From JAIBJP01 sp035601195 (lineage in GTDB: Bacteria > Actinomycetota > Thermoleophilia > Gaiellales > Gaiellaceae), in the NCBI GenBank assembly GCA_035601195.1, contig DATNOU010000063.1, positions 1 through 26,265 of the forward strand: 26,265 bases of DNA, written 5' to 3'. The notes under the pieces were generated by a model that searched no databases, had not been told where the DNA came from, and was given only the letters and a program-made list of their open reading frames with translations. Below are positions 14,666 to 21,345 of the stretch, piece by piece. Numbering within the stretch: the stretch's first letter is position 1; every line of letters begins with the position of its first letter. A program made the translations under genes and the position numbers.

Positions 14666-14854
14666 AAGCGCCTTCTGAACCTTGCCCGACTTCAGACAAC
14701 GCGCGCAGACGTAGCTCCGGCGCGGGACCCCGTTGACGAGGATGCGCACGCGCTGGAGGTTCGGGTTGAACCGTCGTTTCGTCGCCACCATCGAGTGGCT
14801 CCGGTTATGACCGAACCCTGGCGCCTTCCCGCAGACTGCGCATACCTTCGACAT
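14663..14854 (-). CDS. rpmB: 50S ribosomal protein L28
   Basis: A 63-residue protein starting MSKVCAVCGKAPGFGHNRSH, with RFNPNLQRVRI and a C-terminal CARCLKSGKVQKAL. The two C-x-x-C pairs make it the zinc-binding (C+) form. It is flanked by repeat copy B at its stop and copy C upstream. A TATACT hexamer 12 bp before ATG 14854 suggests its own promoter and a very short leader. Confidence 0.97.
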   Translation of the reverse strand: MSKVCAVCGKAPGFGHNRSHSMVATKRRFNPNLQRVRILVNGVPRRSYVCARCLKSGKVQKAL

Positions 14855-14865
14855 GGTCAGCGGCT

Positions 14866-14877
14866 GAGTATAGCCAG
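14866..14877 (-). promoter_or_regulatory. Putative -10 region of rpmB
   Basis: The minus strand reads CTGGCTATACTC, identical to the 12-mer upstream of rpmF (5937-5948). TATACT (14867-14872) ends 12 nt before the ATG. Repeat copy C begins about 4 bp further upstream, so any -35 region would lie within the repeat. Confidence 0.5.
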
Positions 14878-14880
14878 GGC

Positions 14881-15050
14881 AGGTGCCTTGCCCGGTGGTG
14901 TTGCCGTGCTTCTGGCGCGCGAAAAGCGAGGCGGGCTAGGACGCAGGGAGCCCTCGTATCGAGTCAGATACGGGGGCGACCGAGGACGACGTCCGGCGAC
15001 GCTTTGCAGCCGCCCAGGGGCGCGGTGGACACGGCCGGGCAGGGCACTTA
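14881..15050 (+). repeat. 170-bp MITE-like element, copy C (ribH-rpmB gap)
   Basis: This copy has the same length and orientation as copy A and the same central hairpin stem (14950-14960 with 14967-14977), but a different loop (GAGTCA instead of GAATGA). The left end AGGTGCCTTGCCCGGTGGTG is an imperfect inverted repeat of the right end, whose complement reads TAAGTGCCCTGCCCGGCCGT. The terminal TTA (15048-15050) is the stop codon of ribH, as copy A's terminal TTA is for rpmF. Confidence 0.88.
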
Positions 15051-15584
15051 CCTGGGTATCGAAGCGCGTAGGCGGGAGAGCGCGTCTGCCATCTCGAGGG
15101 CCGTGCGCGCGGCTTCGACGCCCTTGTTGCCCTTCTCGCCTCCGGCCCGCTCCTCGGCTTGCCTGCGGTTATCGCACGTGAGCAGGCCGAAGGCGACGGG
15201 GACGCCCGTCTCGAGCCCGGCGAGCTGGAGCCCGCTCGCCGCCTCACCCGCGACGTATTCGAAATGCGGCGTGTCTCCCCGGATGACGCAGCCCAGAGCG
15301 ATCACGCAGGCGTAGCGCCGCGTCTTGGCGAGGGCCATCGCGCCCAGCGGAAGCTCGAACGCCCCAGGGACCGGCATCACGTCGATGCGCTCCCGCGGAA
15401 CCCCTGCCTCTCCTAACGCATCCAGCGCGCCGTCTAGGAGCCGCGATGTGATGTTCCCGTTGAAGCGCCCGACGACGATCCCGACCGATCGGCGGGCGCC
15501 GTTCGGCGAGCCCATGTACACGCCGACCCCCTCGGGGATGCGGAGCTCACCGGCCGCGTGCTCCTCGACAGCCCGTTCGCTCAT
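15048..15584 (-). CDS. ribH: 6,7-dimethyl-8-ribityllumazine synthase
   Basis: Lumazine synthase, recognised by SVGIVVGRFNGNITSRLL, DVMPVPGAFELPLGAMALA, ALGCVIRGDTPHFEYVAGEA and GLLTCDNRRQAEERAGG. It condenses the RibBA product with the pyrimidine made via RibD to form lumazine. The start is uncertain. ATG 15584 gives 178 residues but lies in one arm of a perfect 14-bp hairpin. GTG 15521, with GGGGG at good spacing (157 residues), or ATG 15515 (155 residues), would give the usual family length of about 155. The stop TAA comes from repeat copy C. Confidence 0.95.
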   Translation of the reverse strand: MSERAVEEHAAGELRIPEGVGVYMGSPNGARRSVGIVVGRFNGNITSRLLDGALDALGEAGVPRERIDVMPVPGAFELPLGAMALAKTRRYACVIALGCVIRGDTPHFEYVAGEAASGLQLAGLETGVPVAFGLLTCDNRRQAEERAGGEKGNKGVEAARTALEMADALSRLRASIPR

Positions 15585-15608
15585 AGGCCGGCTTCCGGCC
15601 TATGAGCG
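15578..15608 (-). repeat. Perfect 14-bp hairpin over the upstream ribH start codon
   Basis: CGCTCATAGGCCGG (15578-15591) and CCGGCCTATGAGCG (15595-15608) are perfect inverted repeats around CTT. The ATG at 15584 lies inside the 3' arm in the mRNA and its only purine-rich upstream sequence (GGAAG) spans the loop. It could block that start, act as a transcript-end structure, or be another repeat. Confidence 0.7.
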
Positions 15609-15620
15609 CGTGGAAGGGGA

Positions 15621-15646
15621 GCGGGGGAACCGGTAGGTTCCCCCGC
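15621..15646. repeat. Perfect 11-bp hairpin related to the 39-bp palindrome
   Basis: GCGGGGGAACC (15621-15631), loop GGTA, GGTTCCCCCGC (15636-15646). It shares the core GGGGGAACC/GGTTCCCCC with the palindromes at 700-726 and 15662-15690 and is the middle one of three hairpins between ribBA and ribH. Confidence 0.7.
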
Positions 15647-15650
15647 CCGG

Positions 15651-15690
15651 AAGAAGGGGGACCATGGGGGAAACATGGTTTCCCCCATGG
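15651..15690. repeat. 39-bp palindromic repeat, copy 2 (ribBA-ribH gap)
   Basis: CCATGGGGGAAAC (15662-15674), loop ATG, GTTTCCCCCATGG (15678-15690): a perfect 13-bp stem. The unit 15651-15689 matches 688-726 at 34 of 39 positions, including the AAGRAGGGGGWCC arm. There is no T-run, so an intrinsic terminator is unlikely. Confidence 0.8.
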
Positions 15691-15714
15691 GAGCGAGTCG
15701 GACGCGAGCGACGG

Positions 15715-16968
15715 TCACTCGCCCTCGGGCTCCTCGAAGCGAAGGTCCTGGTGGTGGAGCCGGTGCCCGAGCTTCGTGCGCTTGGTCTCCAGGTAGTCGC
15801 GGTTCTCGTCGTTCGGCGAGATCTCGATCGGCACCTGCTCGACGACCGTCAGGCCGAAGCCCTCGATGCCCGTGATCTTCTTCGGGTTGTTCGTGAGGAT
15901 TCGAATCGTCGAGAGCCCGAGATCGGCGAGGATCTGGTTGCCGATCCCGTATTCGCGCATGTCGGGCGGGAAACCGAGCTCGAGGTTGGCCTCGACGGTG
16001 TCCATCCCGTTCTCCTGGAGCTCGTAGGCCTTCAGCTTGTTGAGAAGGCCGATGCCCCGGCCCTCCTGCGCCATGTAGAGGAGTACGCCGCGCTCCTCGG
16101 AGCCGATCCGCGCGAGCGCCTGCTCGAGCTGCTCGCCGCAGTCGCAGCGGAGAGAGTGGAAGACGTCTCCGGTCAGACACTCGGAGTGGACGCGGACGAG
16201 GACATCCTCCTCGCCCTCGACGTGGCCCTTGACGAGCGCGACGTGGTGCTTGCCGGTCAGCTTCTCCCGGAAGGCGATCGCAATGAAGTCTCCGTAGGCC
16301 GTCGGGAGGCGGACCGAGGTCATGCGCTCCACCAGCTTCTCCGTGCGCCGGCGGTACTCGATCAGGTCTTCGACCGTGATCATCTTGAGATCGTGGCGAG
16401 AGCAGTACTCGACGAGGTCGGGCACGCGCGCCATCGTCCCGTCGTCCTTCATCACCTCGCAGACGACGCCGGCGGGATTGAGGCCTGCGAGGCGGGCGAG
16501 ATCGACGGCCGCCTCGGTCTGCCCGGCCCGCTGGAGAACTCCGCCGACGCGAGCACGGAGGGGGAAGACGTGGCCAGGCTGGACGAGGTCCTCGGGACCC
16601 TTGCTCGGGTCGATGGCAACCTGGATCGTGCGGGCCCGGTCCTGCGCGGAGATGCCGGTGGAAACCCCCTCGCGGGCTTCGATCGACACGGTGAAGGCGG
16701 TTCCGAACGGGGTCTCGTTTCGATCGGTCATCTGCTCCAGCGCCAGCTCGTCGCAGCGCTCGTCCGTCAGGCAAAGGCAGATCAGCCCGCGACCGTGCGT
16801 GGCCATGAAGTTGACCGCCTCCGGCGTCGCGAACTGGGCGGCGATGGTGAGATCGCCTTCGTTCTCGCGGTCGGCTGCGTCGACGACCACGATGAACTTG
16901 CCCTGCCGGACGTCCTCGAGCGCTTGCTCGATTGTTGCGAAGGGCGTTTCGGTCGCGGTTTGGGTCAC
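15715..16968 (-). CDS. ribBA: Bifunctional 3,4-dihydroxy-2-butanone-4-phosphate synthase / GTP cyclohydrolase II
   Basis: A 417-residue fusion. The N-terminal RibB domain (about 1-205) has DAADRENEGDLTIAAQ, HGRGLICLCLT and GHVFPLRARVGGVLQRAG. The C-terminal RibA domain has HSECLTGDVFHSLRCDCGEQ, with the zinc cysteines, and MAQEGRGIGLLNKLKAYELQ. It supplies both entry points of riboflavin synthesis, from ribulose 5-phosphate and from GTP. Start 16968 lies 19 bp from the ribE stop, in the order ribD-ribE-ribBA-ribH. Confidence 0.97.
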   Translation of the reverse strand: MTQTATETPFATIEQALEDVRQGKFIVVVDAADRENEGDLTIAAQFATPEAVNFMATHGRGLICLCLTDERCDELALEQMTDRNETPFGTAFTVSIEAREGVSTGISAQDRARTIQVAIDPSKGPEDLVQPGHVFPLRARVGGVLQRAGQTEAAVDLARLAGLNPAGVVCEVMKDDGTMARVPDLVEYCSRHDLKMITVEDLIEYRRRTEKLVERMTSVRLPTAYGDFIAIAFREKLTGKHHVALVKGHVEGEEDVLVRVHSECLTGDVFHSLRCDCGEQLEQALARIGSEERGVLLYMAQEGRGIGLLNKLKAYELQENGMDTVEANLELGFPPDMREYGIGNQILADLGLSTIRILTNNPKKITGIEGFGLTVVEQVPIEISPNDENRDYLETKRTKLGHRLHHQDLRFEEPEGE

Positions 16969-16987
16969 AAGGGAATCGTAACGCGCG

Positions 16988-17563
16988 CTATCGGGCCGCC
17001 AGCTTTTCGACGTATTTGGCGAGCATGTCCACCTCGAGATTCAGCTCGTCTCCCTCGGCGACACGACCGAGCGTCGTCACCTCGCGCGTGTGCGGGACGA
17101 GCGCGACCGAGAAGGCTTGCTCGTCGAGCGCCGCGATCGTCAGACTGACGCCCTCGACCGCGATCGACCCCTTCTCCACGCAGTAGCGGAGGATTTCGGG
17201 GCGGGCCTCGATCTCGAGGCCCTCAGCGGTGACCCGGCGGACGCGGCCGACGCCGTCGACGTGGCCCTGGACGAAATGGCCTCCGACCGGGTCGCCCGCC
17301 TCGAGCGCCGGCTCGACGTTTACACCGCTCCCCTCCTCGAGCCGTCCCAAGGTGGAGCGGCGAAGAGTCTCGGGAACGGCGTCGAAAGCGAGGACGCCGT
17401 CGCCATTCTGGGTGACCGTGAGGCAGACCCCGTTCACGGAGACCGAATCGCCGGCCGAGACGCCGGCCGCCGTCTCGGGCGCATGGACGCGTAGCCGCAC
17501 CCGCTGGTCAGCCCGCTCGACGGCCTCGACGCGGCCCAGCTCTCGGACGATCCCGGTGAACAC
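16988..17563 (-). CDS. ribE: Riboflavin synthase (alpha subunit type)
   Basis: A 191-residue protein with two lumazine-binding repeats: MFTGIVRELGRVEAV with SVNGVCLTVT and HFVQGHVDGVGRV in the first or at the junction, then SIAVEGVSLTIAAL and DMLAKYVEKL in the second. It dismutates lumazine to riboflavin. Start GTG 17563. It is separated from ribD by 134 bp carrying two dyad motifs, the only large break in an otherwise compact gene run. Confidence 0.97.
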   Translation of the reverse strand: MFTGIVRELGRVEAVERADQRVRLRVHAPETAAGVSAGDSVSVNGVCLTVTQNGDGVLAFDAVPETLRRSTLGRLEEGSGVNVEPALEAGDPVGGHFVQGHVDGVGRVRRVTAEGLEIEARPEILRYCVEKGSIAVEGVSLTIAALDEQAFSVALVPHTREVTTLGRVAEGDELNLEVDMLAKYVEKLAAR

Positions 17564-17594
17564 ACGAGCAACGATATCCCGGCGTCGCCTGCCC

Positions 17595-17691
17595 CTTGTG
17601 TTTCACACGCACAAGCCCATTCGTGGGCCTTTCGGGACAACGGCTTGGCTTGTTTTCGAACCCCGCAAGATTGTGCTCGTGGAACACAAAG
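17595..17691. promoter_or_regulatory. Paired TTGTG-N9-CACAA dyads in the ribD-ribE gap
   Basis: Two sites, 17596-17614 and 17671-17689, each read TTGTG-N9-CACAA, and they are also near-inverted copies of each other (about 16 of 20 positions). Their centres are 75 bp apart, about seven helical turns. Between them 17614-17627 forms a GCCCA-TTCG-TGGGC hairpin. The arrangement fits a dimeric-regulator operator pair, a structured RNA leader for ribE, or a small inverted-repeat element. The sequence alone does not decide. Confidence 0.55.
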
Positions 17692-17697
17692 TCCGTT

Positions 17698-18645
17698 TCA
17701 CGGTTCGTGGATGTAGGCCGTCACGAGCACGTCCTCTCCGACCTGCTCCACCTCCGCGTCCTGGAGGTCGACGGGCGCCTCGAAGTCCCCGAGGAAGCGC
17801 GGCCCCGCACCGGAGAGACGCGGGGCGACGAAGACGAGAAGCTTGTCGACGAGCCCGGCCCGGAGGAATGCGGTCGCGAGGGTCGGCCCGCCCTCTAGCA
17901 GAAGCGACTGCACGCCTTCCTTCGCCAGTCGCCCCAACTCCTCCTCGAGCGGCCCGGAGAGGAGCTCGAGCTCGGAGTCATCCGGGAGCGGCCCGCTCCC
18001 AAACGCCAGGCGGCGCGGCTGCCGGTCCGCATCGACATCGCGTGCGTCGAGCCGGGGGTTGTCGGCGCGAACGGCCCCCATCCCGACGGCGACGGCGTCG
18101 GAGGCGGCCCGCAGCTCGTGCACATGCAGGCGGCTCTCTTCGCCCGAGACCCAGCGGGAGCCGGGCACGGTCACCCGCCCGTCAAGCGTGATTGCGGCCT
18201 TGTAGGTGACGAACGGGCGTGCCCGCACGATCCAGGTGCGCCAGGCCTCGTTCTGGCGACGCGCCAGCTTCGCGACCTTCCCCTCGGCAAGCTCGACCTC
18301 CACCCCGGCGGCGCGAAGCTCCTCCAGCCCTCCCCCCGCCTCCGGGTTCGGGTCGAGCGAGGCCACGATCACTCTTGCGATCCCGGCCGCGAGCACGGCA
18401 GCGCTGCAGGGCGGCGTCCGACCGAAGCTCCTACACGGCTCGAGCGTGACGTAGAGGGTCCCGCCGCGCGCTCGCTCTCCCGCCGCCTCGAGGGCAGCCA
18501 CCTCGGCGTGCGGACCGCCTTGGCGCTCGTGCCACCCCTCCCCCACGACCTCTCCTTCCCGGGTGACGACGGCGCCCACGACCGGGTTCGGGTGTGTCGT
18601 CCCGCGACCGCGCTCGGCAAGCTCGAGCGCGCGTTCGAGGCTCAC
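17698..18645 (-). CDS. ribD: Bifunctional pyrimidine deaminase/reductase RibD
   Basis: A 315-residue fusion. The N-terminal deaminase has HPNPVVGAVVTREGEVVGEG, the zinc/catalytic HAEVAAL and the zinc cysteines in EPCRSFGRTPPC (usually EPCSHxGRTPPC). The C-terminal reductase has FVTYKAAITLDGRVT and LLLEGGPTLATAFL. It carries out the second and third steps of the GTP branch of riboflavin synthesis. GTG 18645 overlaps the rpe stop (GTGA). It is shorter than the typical 330-370 residues, mainly in the reductase part. No FMN riboswitch precedes it. Confidence 0.95.
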   Translation of the reverse strand: MSLERALELAERGRGTTHPNPVVGAVVTREGEVVGEGWHERQGGPHAEVAALEAAGERARGGTLYVTLEPCRSFGRTPPCSAAVLAAGIARVIVASLDPNPEAGGGLEELRAAGVEVELAEGKVAKLARRQNEAWRTWIVRARPFVTYKAAITLDGRVTVPGSRWVSGEESRLHVHELRAASDAVAVGMGAVRADNPRLDARDVDADRQPRRLAFGSGPLPDDSELELLSGPLEEELGRLAKEGVQSLLLEGGPTLATAFLRAGLVDKLLVFVAPRLSGAGPRFLGDFEAPVDLQDAEVEQVGEDVLVTAYIHEP

Positions 18646-19319
18646 TCGAGCGCCCTGACGAGGCGCCTGTAGGCGCGCGGCAGGTCCTCCACCCCGAAGA
18701 TCGCGCTGCCGGCGACGATCAGGTCTGCGCCAACCTTGCGGACGTCCGCGGCATTCTCGGCCGTGATCCCACCGTCCACCTGGACGAAGAGCGAGCTCGG
18801 CAGCTCTTGGCGGAGCCTGCGGATGCGCCACAGGCTGTCCGGGAGGAACTCCTGGCCCGAGTACCCGGGATGGATGCTCATGCAGAGCGCGAGGTCGGCG
18901 CCCAGAGACGCTTCGACCGCGACCTCGACCTCCGTCTCGGGGTTGAAAGCCACGCCCACCCCCAGATCGAGGCCACGCGCCCGCTTGATCGTGTTCCAGG
19001 GCTCCGCGGACACCTCAACATGGAAGGTGACGCTGTCGCCGCCCGCCTCCTTGATCTGCTCGAAGTGATGCTCCGGGTTGTCGACCATCAGGTGACAGTC
19101 GATCACCCCGCCCGCGCGGTGGATCATCGGAGCGATCGACTTGAGGACGACCGGCCCCATCGTGATCGGCTCGACGAAATGCCCGTCGCCGACGTCGAAA
19201 TGGAACACGCGTGCGCCCGCGTTGAGGAGGTATTCCACTTCCTCGCCAAGCCGTGCGAAATCCGCCGCGTAGAGCGACGGCTCGATCTCGGCCGTCCGGA
19301 CCCAATCTCGCCAGCCCAT
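18642..19319 (-). CDS. rpe: Ribulose-phosphate 3-epimerase
   Basis: A 225-residue TIM-barrel enzyme with IEPSLYAADFARLGEEVEYL, HFDVGDGHFVEPITMGP, CHLMVDNPE, IHPGYSGQEFLP and VDGGITAENAADV. It interconverts ribulose 5-phosphate and xylulose 5-phosphate. Two signatures are divergent: HFDVGDG where most have HxDVMDG, and IHPGYSGQ for VNPGFGGQ. The metal ligands (H, D, H, D) are kept. Its position before ribD, with overlap, is the normal actinobacterial order and links pentose phosphates to riboflavin. Confidence 0.93.
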   Translation of the reverse strand: MGWRDWVRTAEIEPSLYAADFARLGEEVEYLLNAGARVFHFDVGDGHFVEPITMGPVVLKSIAPMIHRAGGVIDCHLMVDNPEHHFEQIKEAGGDSVTFHVEVSAEPWNTIKRARGLDLGVGVAFNPETEVEVAVEASLGADLALCMSIHPGYSGQEFLPDSLWRIRRLRQELPSSLFVQVDGGITAENAADVRKVGADLIVAGSAIFGVEDLPRAYRRLVRALE

Positions 19320-19329
19320 CGGGGAGACT

Positions 19330-20520
19330 CTATTTGCGGAGCCTGGCGACGAAGAAGCCCGCGGTGCCGTGCACGTGAGGAAGCGTCAGCAGGAACTCCG
19401 GCCGGCGGGGATGGCGAAACTCCGGGAACTCGGAGCCGAGATCGTCCAGCTGCGCCCCGGCCGCGTCCGCGATCTCCTCGTTCTCGGGACGATGGATCGT
19501 GCAGACGGAGTAGGTCACCGTTCCACCGGGCTTGACTCTCTCGAGCCCCGTCGCCAGCAGCGCCACCTCGAGCTCCGGCAGCGGATGCGCCCGCCAACGC
19601 AGGTCGGGCCGTGAATTGAGGACGCCGAGACCCGAGCACGGCGCGTCCACGACCACCCGGTCGAAGCCGGCCAGGTCGGAAGGCAGCTCGAGGGCATCGG
19701 CGCAGATGACCCTGAGGTTGGTCGCGCCGAGGCGCGCGGCGTTCTCCTCGAGCTCGCGGGCGCGGCCCGGATGCTTCTCCACCGCGACGACCTCCGCCGC
19801 CACCTCGGCGAGCTGTGTCGCCTTGCCTCCCGGAGCGGCGCAGAGATCGAGAATGCGCTCGCCGGGCTGAGCCCCCACCGCTCTGCCGGCAAGCTGGGAA
19901 CCACGGCTCTGCGGCCACGCGCGACCCTCCTCGATCCACTCCGGCGGGATCTCGTCGACCACGAGCGGGCCCTCTCGCGTCCTGACGGCCGTCTCGGGCG
20001 GCTCGTTCTGGGCGCGCATGAGCCCGAGGGCCTCATCACGTCCCCACTCCCGCCACCAGACTTCCGCGATCCAGTCGGGATAGGAGTGCTTGAGCGCCGC
20101 CTCCGCCGGAGTTCCCTCACCGAGCCCGGCGAGCAGCCGCTCCATCCCCTCCCCCAAACGGCGCAGGACCGCGTTGGTGAACGCAACCGCGCGTTCGAGG
20201 CCCGCCGCCCGCACGAGCTCGACCGACTCGTTCACCGCCGCGTGCACCGGGACCGAGCCCATGTACCCGATCTGGTAGGCGCCCAGCCTGAGCGCGGCCC
20301 GCACGGGCGGGTCGAGCTTTCGTACCGGCCGGCGCCCGAGGGTCTCGATCGCGTGGTCGAGTGGCCTGACGAGCTGCACCGTTCCGTAGGCCAGCTGCAT
20401 GGCGAAGGCACGGTCGCGCGAATCCAGCCCCTCTGCCAGGGCTCGGAACGCGCGGTCGGCATAGGCGTCCTCCTCGAAGACGCGCCGAACGACCTCGTAC
20501 GCAACCCCACGGGCGCTCAG
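19330..20520 (-). CDS. rsmB: 16S rRNA (cytosine967-C5)-methyltransferase RsmB
   Basis: About 396 residues. The N-terminal NusB-like RNA-binding domain runs from ARGVAYEVVRRVFEEDAYAD, and the C-terminal SAM methyltransferase has DLCAAPGGKATQLAEVA, the VVVDAPCSGLGVL motif IV and TVTYSVCTIHRPEN motif VI. It methylates C967 of 16S rRNA. The first canonical start is ATG 20400, which would cut off about 40 residues of the NusB domain. The frame is open upstream without ATG, GTG or TTG, and CTG 20520, two bases after the fmt stop, fits the family N-terminus. I use that as the inferred start. Confidence 0.9.
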   Translation of the reverse strand: MSARGVAYEVVRRVFEEDAYADRAFRALAEGLDSRDRAFAMQLAYGTVQLVRPLDHAIETLGRRPVRKLDPPVRAALRLGAYQIGYMGSVPVHAAVNESVELVRAAGLERAVAFTNAVLRRLGEGMERLLAGLGEGTPAEAALKHSYPDWIAEVWWREWGRDEALGLMRAQNEPPETAVRTREGPLVVDEIPPEWIEEGRAWPQSRGSQLAGRAVGAQPGERILDLCAAPGGKATQLAEVAAEVVAVEKHPGRARELEENAARLGATNLRVICADALELPSDLAGFDRVVVDAPCSGLGVLNSRPDLRWRAHPLPELEVALLATGLERVKPGGTVTYSVCTIHRPENEEIADAAGAQLDDLGSEFPEFRHPRRPEFLLTLPHVHGTAGFFVARLRK

Positions 20521-20522
20521 GG

Positions 20523-21332
20523 TTATCGTCGTCCGCGTAGGTACTCCTCCGCGGTCATGCGCTTGCCCCCCTCGCGCTGCACGTCGAGCACCTCGACGCC
20601 GTCCGCGACCAGCAGGGAATCCTCCCGCGCCGGCCGGGCTCGCCAGACCAGCAGCCGCCGCCCGTCGACGAGCCCCCGCGCGCCGATGTGCGGCGCCAGC
20701 GCGCGGATCTGGTTGAGCGTCTCCTCGGGGGGCCGCGACCAGTCGATCTCCCGGTCGGCGCCCGTGATCTTCTCCGCGTACGTCGCGCCGTCAGGCTGCG
20801 GCACGAACGTCGGCTCGGCGAAGACTTCGCTGAGGAGCTCCACTCCGAGCTGGGCCGCTCGCCCGAACACGATGGAGGAGTCGTCCTCGGGCCCGATCGG
20901 AAAGCGGCGCTGGGCCGCGATCGGCCCGGCGTCCAGATCTGCCGTCGTCTTGTGGATGGTCACGCCGGTCTCGCGGTCGCCGGCCATGATCGCCCGCTCG
21001 ACCGGCGCCGCGCCGCGCCAGCGCGGGAGGAGGGACGGATGGACGTTCAGCCAGAGACGTTCCGCGAGGAGCTTCTCCGGGATGAGGACGCCGTAGCCGG
21101 CGATGACGACGACCCGGGCTTCGCCGGGAAAGGCAGTGAGACGGTCGGGCTGCTCGACCGGAATGTCGAAGCGCTTCGCGCTCTCCTTCGCGGGTGGCGC
21201 GGCCCTCTTGCGCCCGCGCCCCTGGGGCTTGTCGGGCCGCGTGAGGAGCAGTTCGATGTCGTATCCGCGCCCGGCTAGCCCTTCGAGGATCGCTGCCCCG
21301 AAGGGCGCGGTCGCGGCGACCGCGATGCGCAT
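20523..21332 (-). CDS. fmt: Methionyl-tRNA formyltransferase
   Basis: A 269-residue enzyme with LTRPDKPQGRGRK, VVVIAGYGVLIPEKLL, LNVHPSLLPRWRGAAPVERA (catalytic N and H) and IHKTTADLDAGPI (catalytic D). It formylates initiator Met-tRNA. It is about 40 residues shorter than the typical 305-315; the C-terminal OB-fold domain that contacts tRNA is compact but still ends with EGGKRMTAEEYLRGR. ATG 21332; 13 bp from the def stop, so def and fmt are likely co-transcribed. Confidence 0.95.
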   Translation of the reverse strand: MRIAVAATAPFGAAILEGLAGRGYDIELLLTRPDKPQGRGRKRAAPPAKESAKRFDIPVEQPDRLTAFPGEARVVVIAGYGVLIPEKLLAERLWLNVHPSLLPRWRGAAPVERAIMAGDRETGVTIHKTTADLDAGPIAAQRRFPIGPEDDSSIVFGRAAQLGVELLSEVFAEPTFVPQPDGATYAEKITGADREIDWSRPPEETLNQIRALAPHIGARGLVDGRRLLVWRARPAREDSLLVADGVEVLDVQREGGKRMTAEEYLRGRR

Positions 21333-21345
21333 CGCTAGTGCCTCG

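Noticed and set aside
17564..19330. Search for an FMN (RFN) riboswitch ahead of the rib genes
   Set aside because: ribD overlaps rpe and the ribD-ribE gap lacks the conserved RFN blocks; none was found upstream of ribBA or ribH either.
21329..21340. GCATCGCTAGTG shared between the fmt start and the plsX start/copy A boundary (5565-5576)
   Set aside because: Half of it is start-codon context and no other element sequence is present at fmt; too short to call a remnant.
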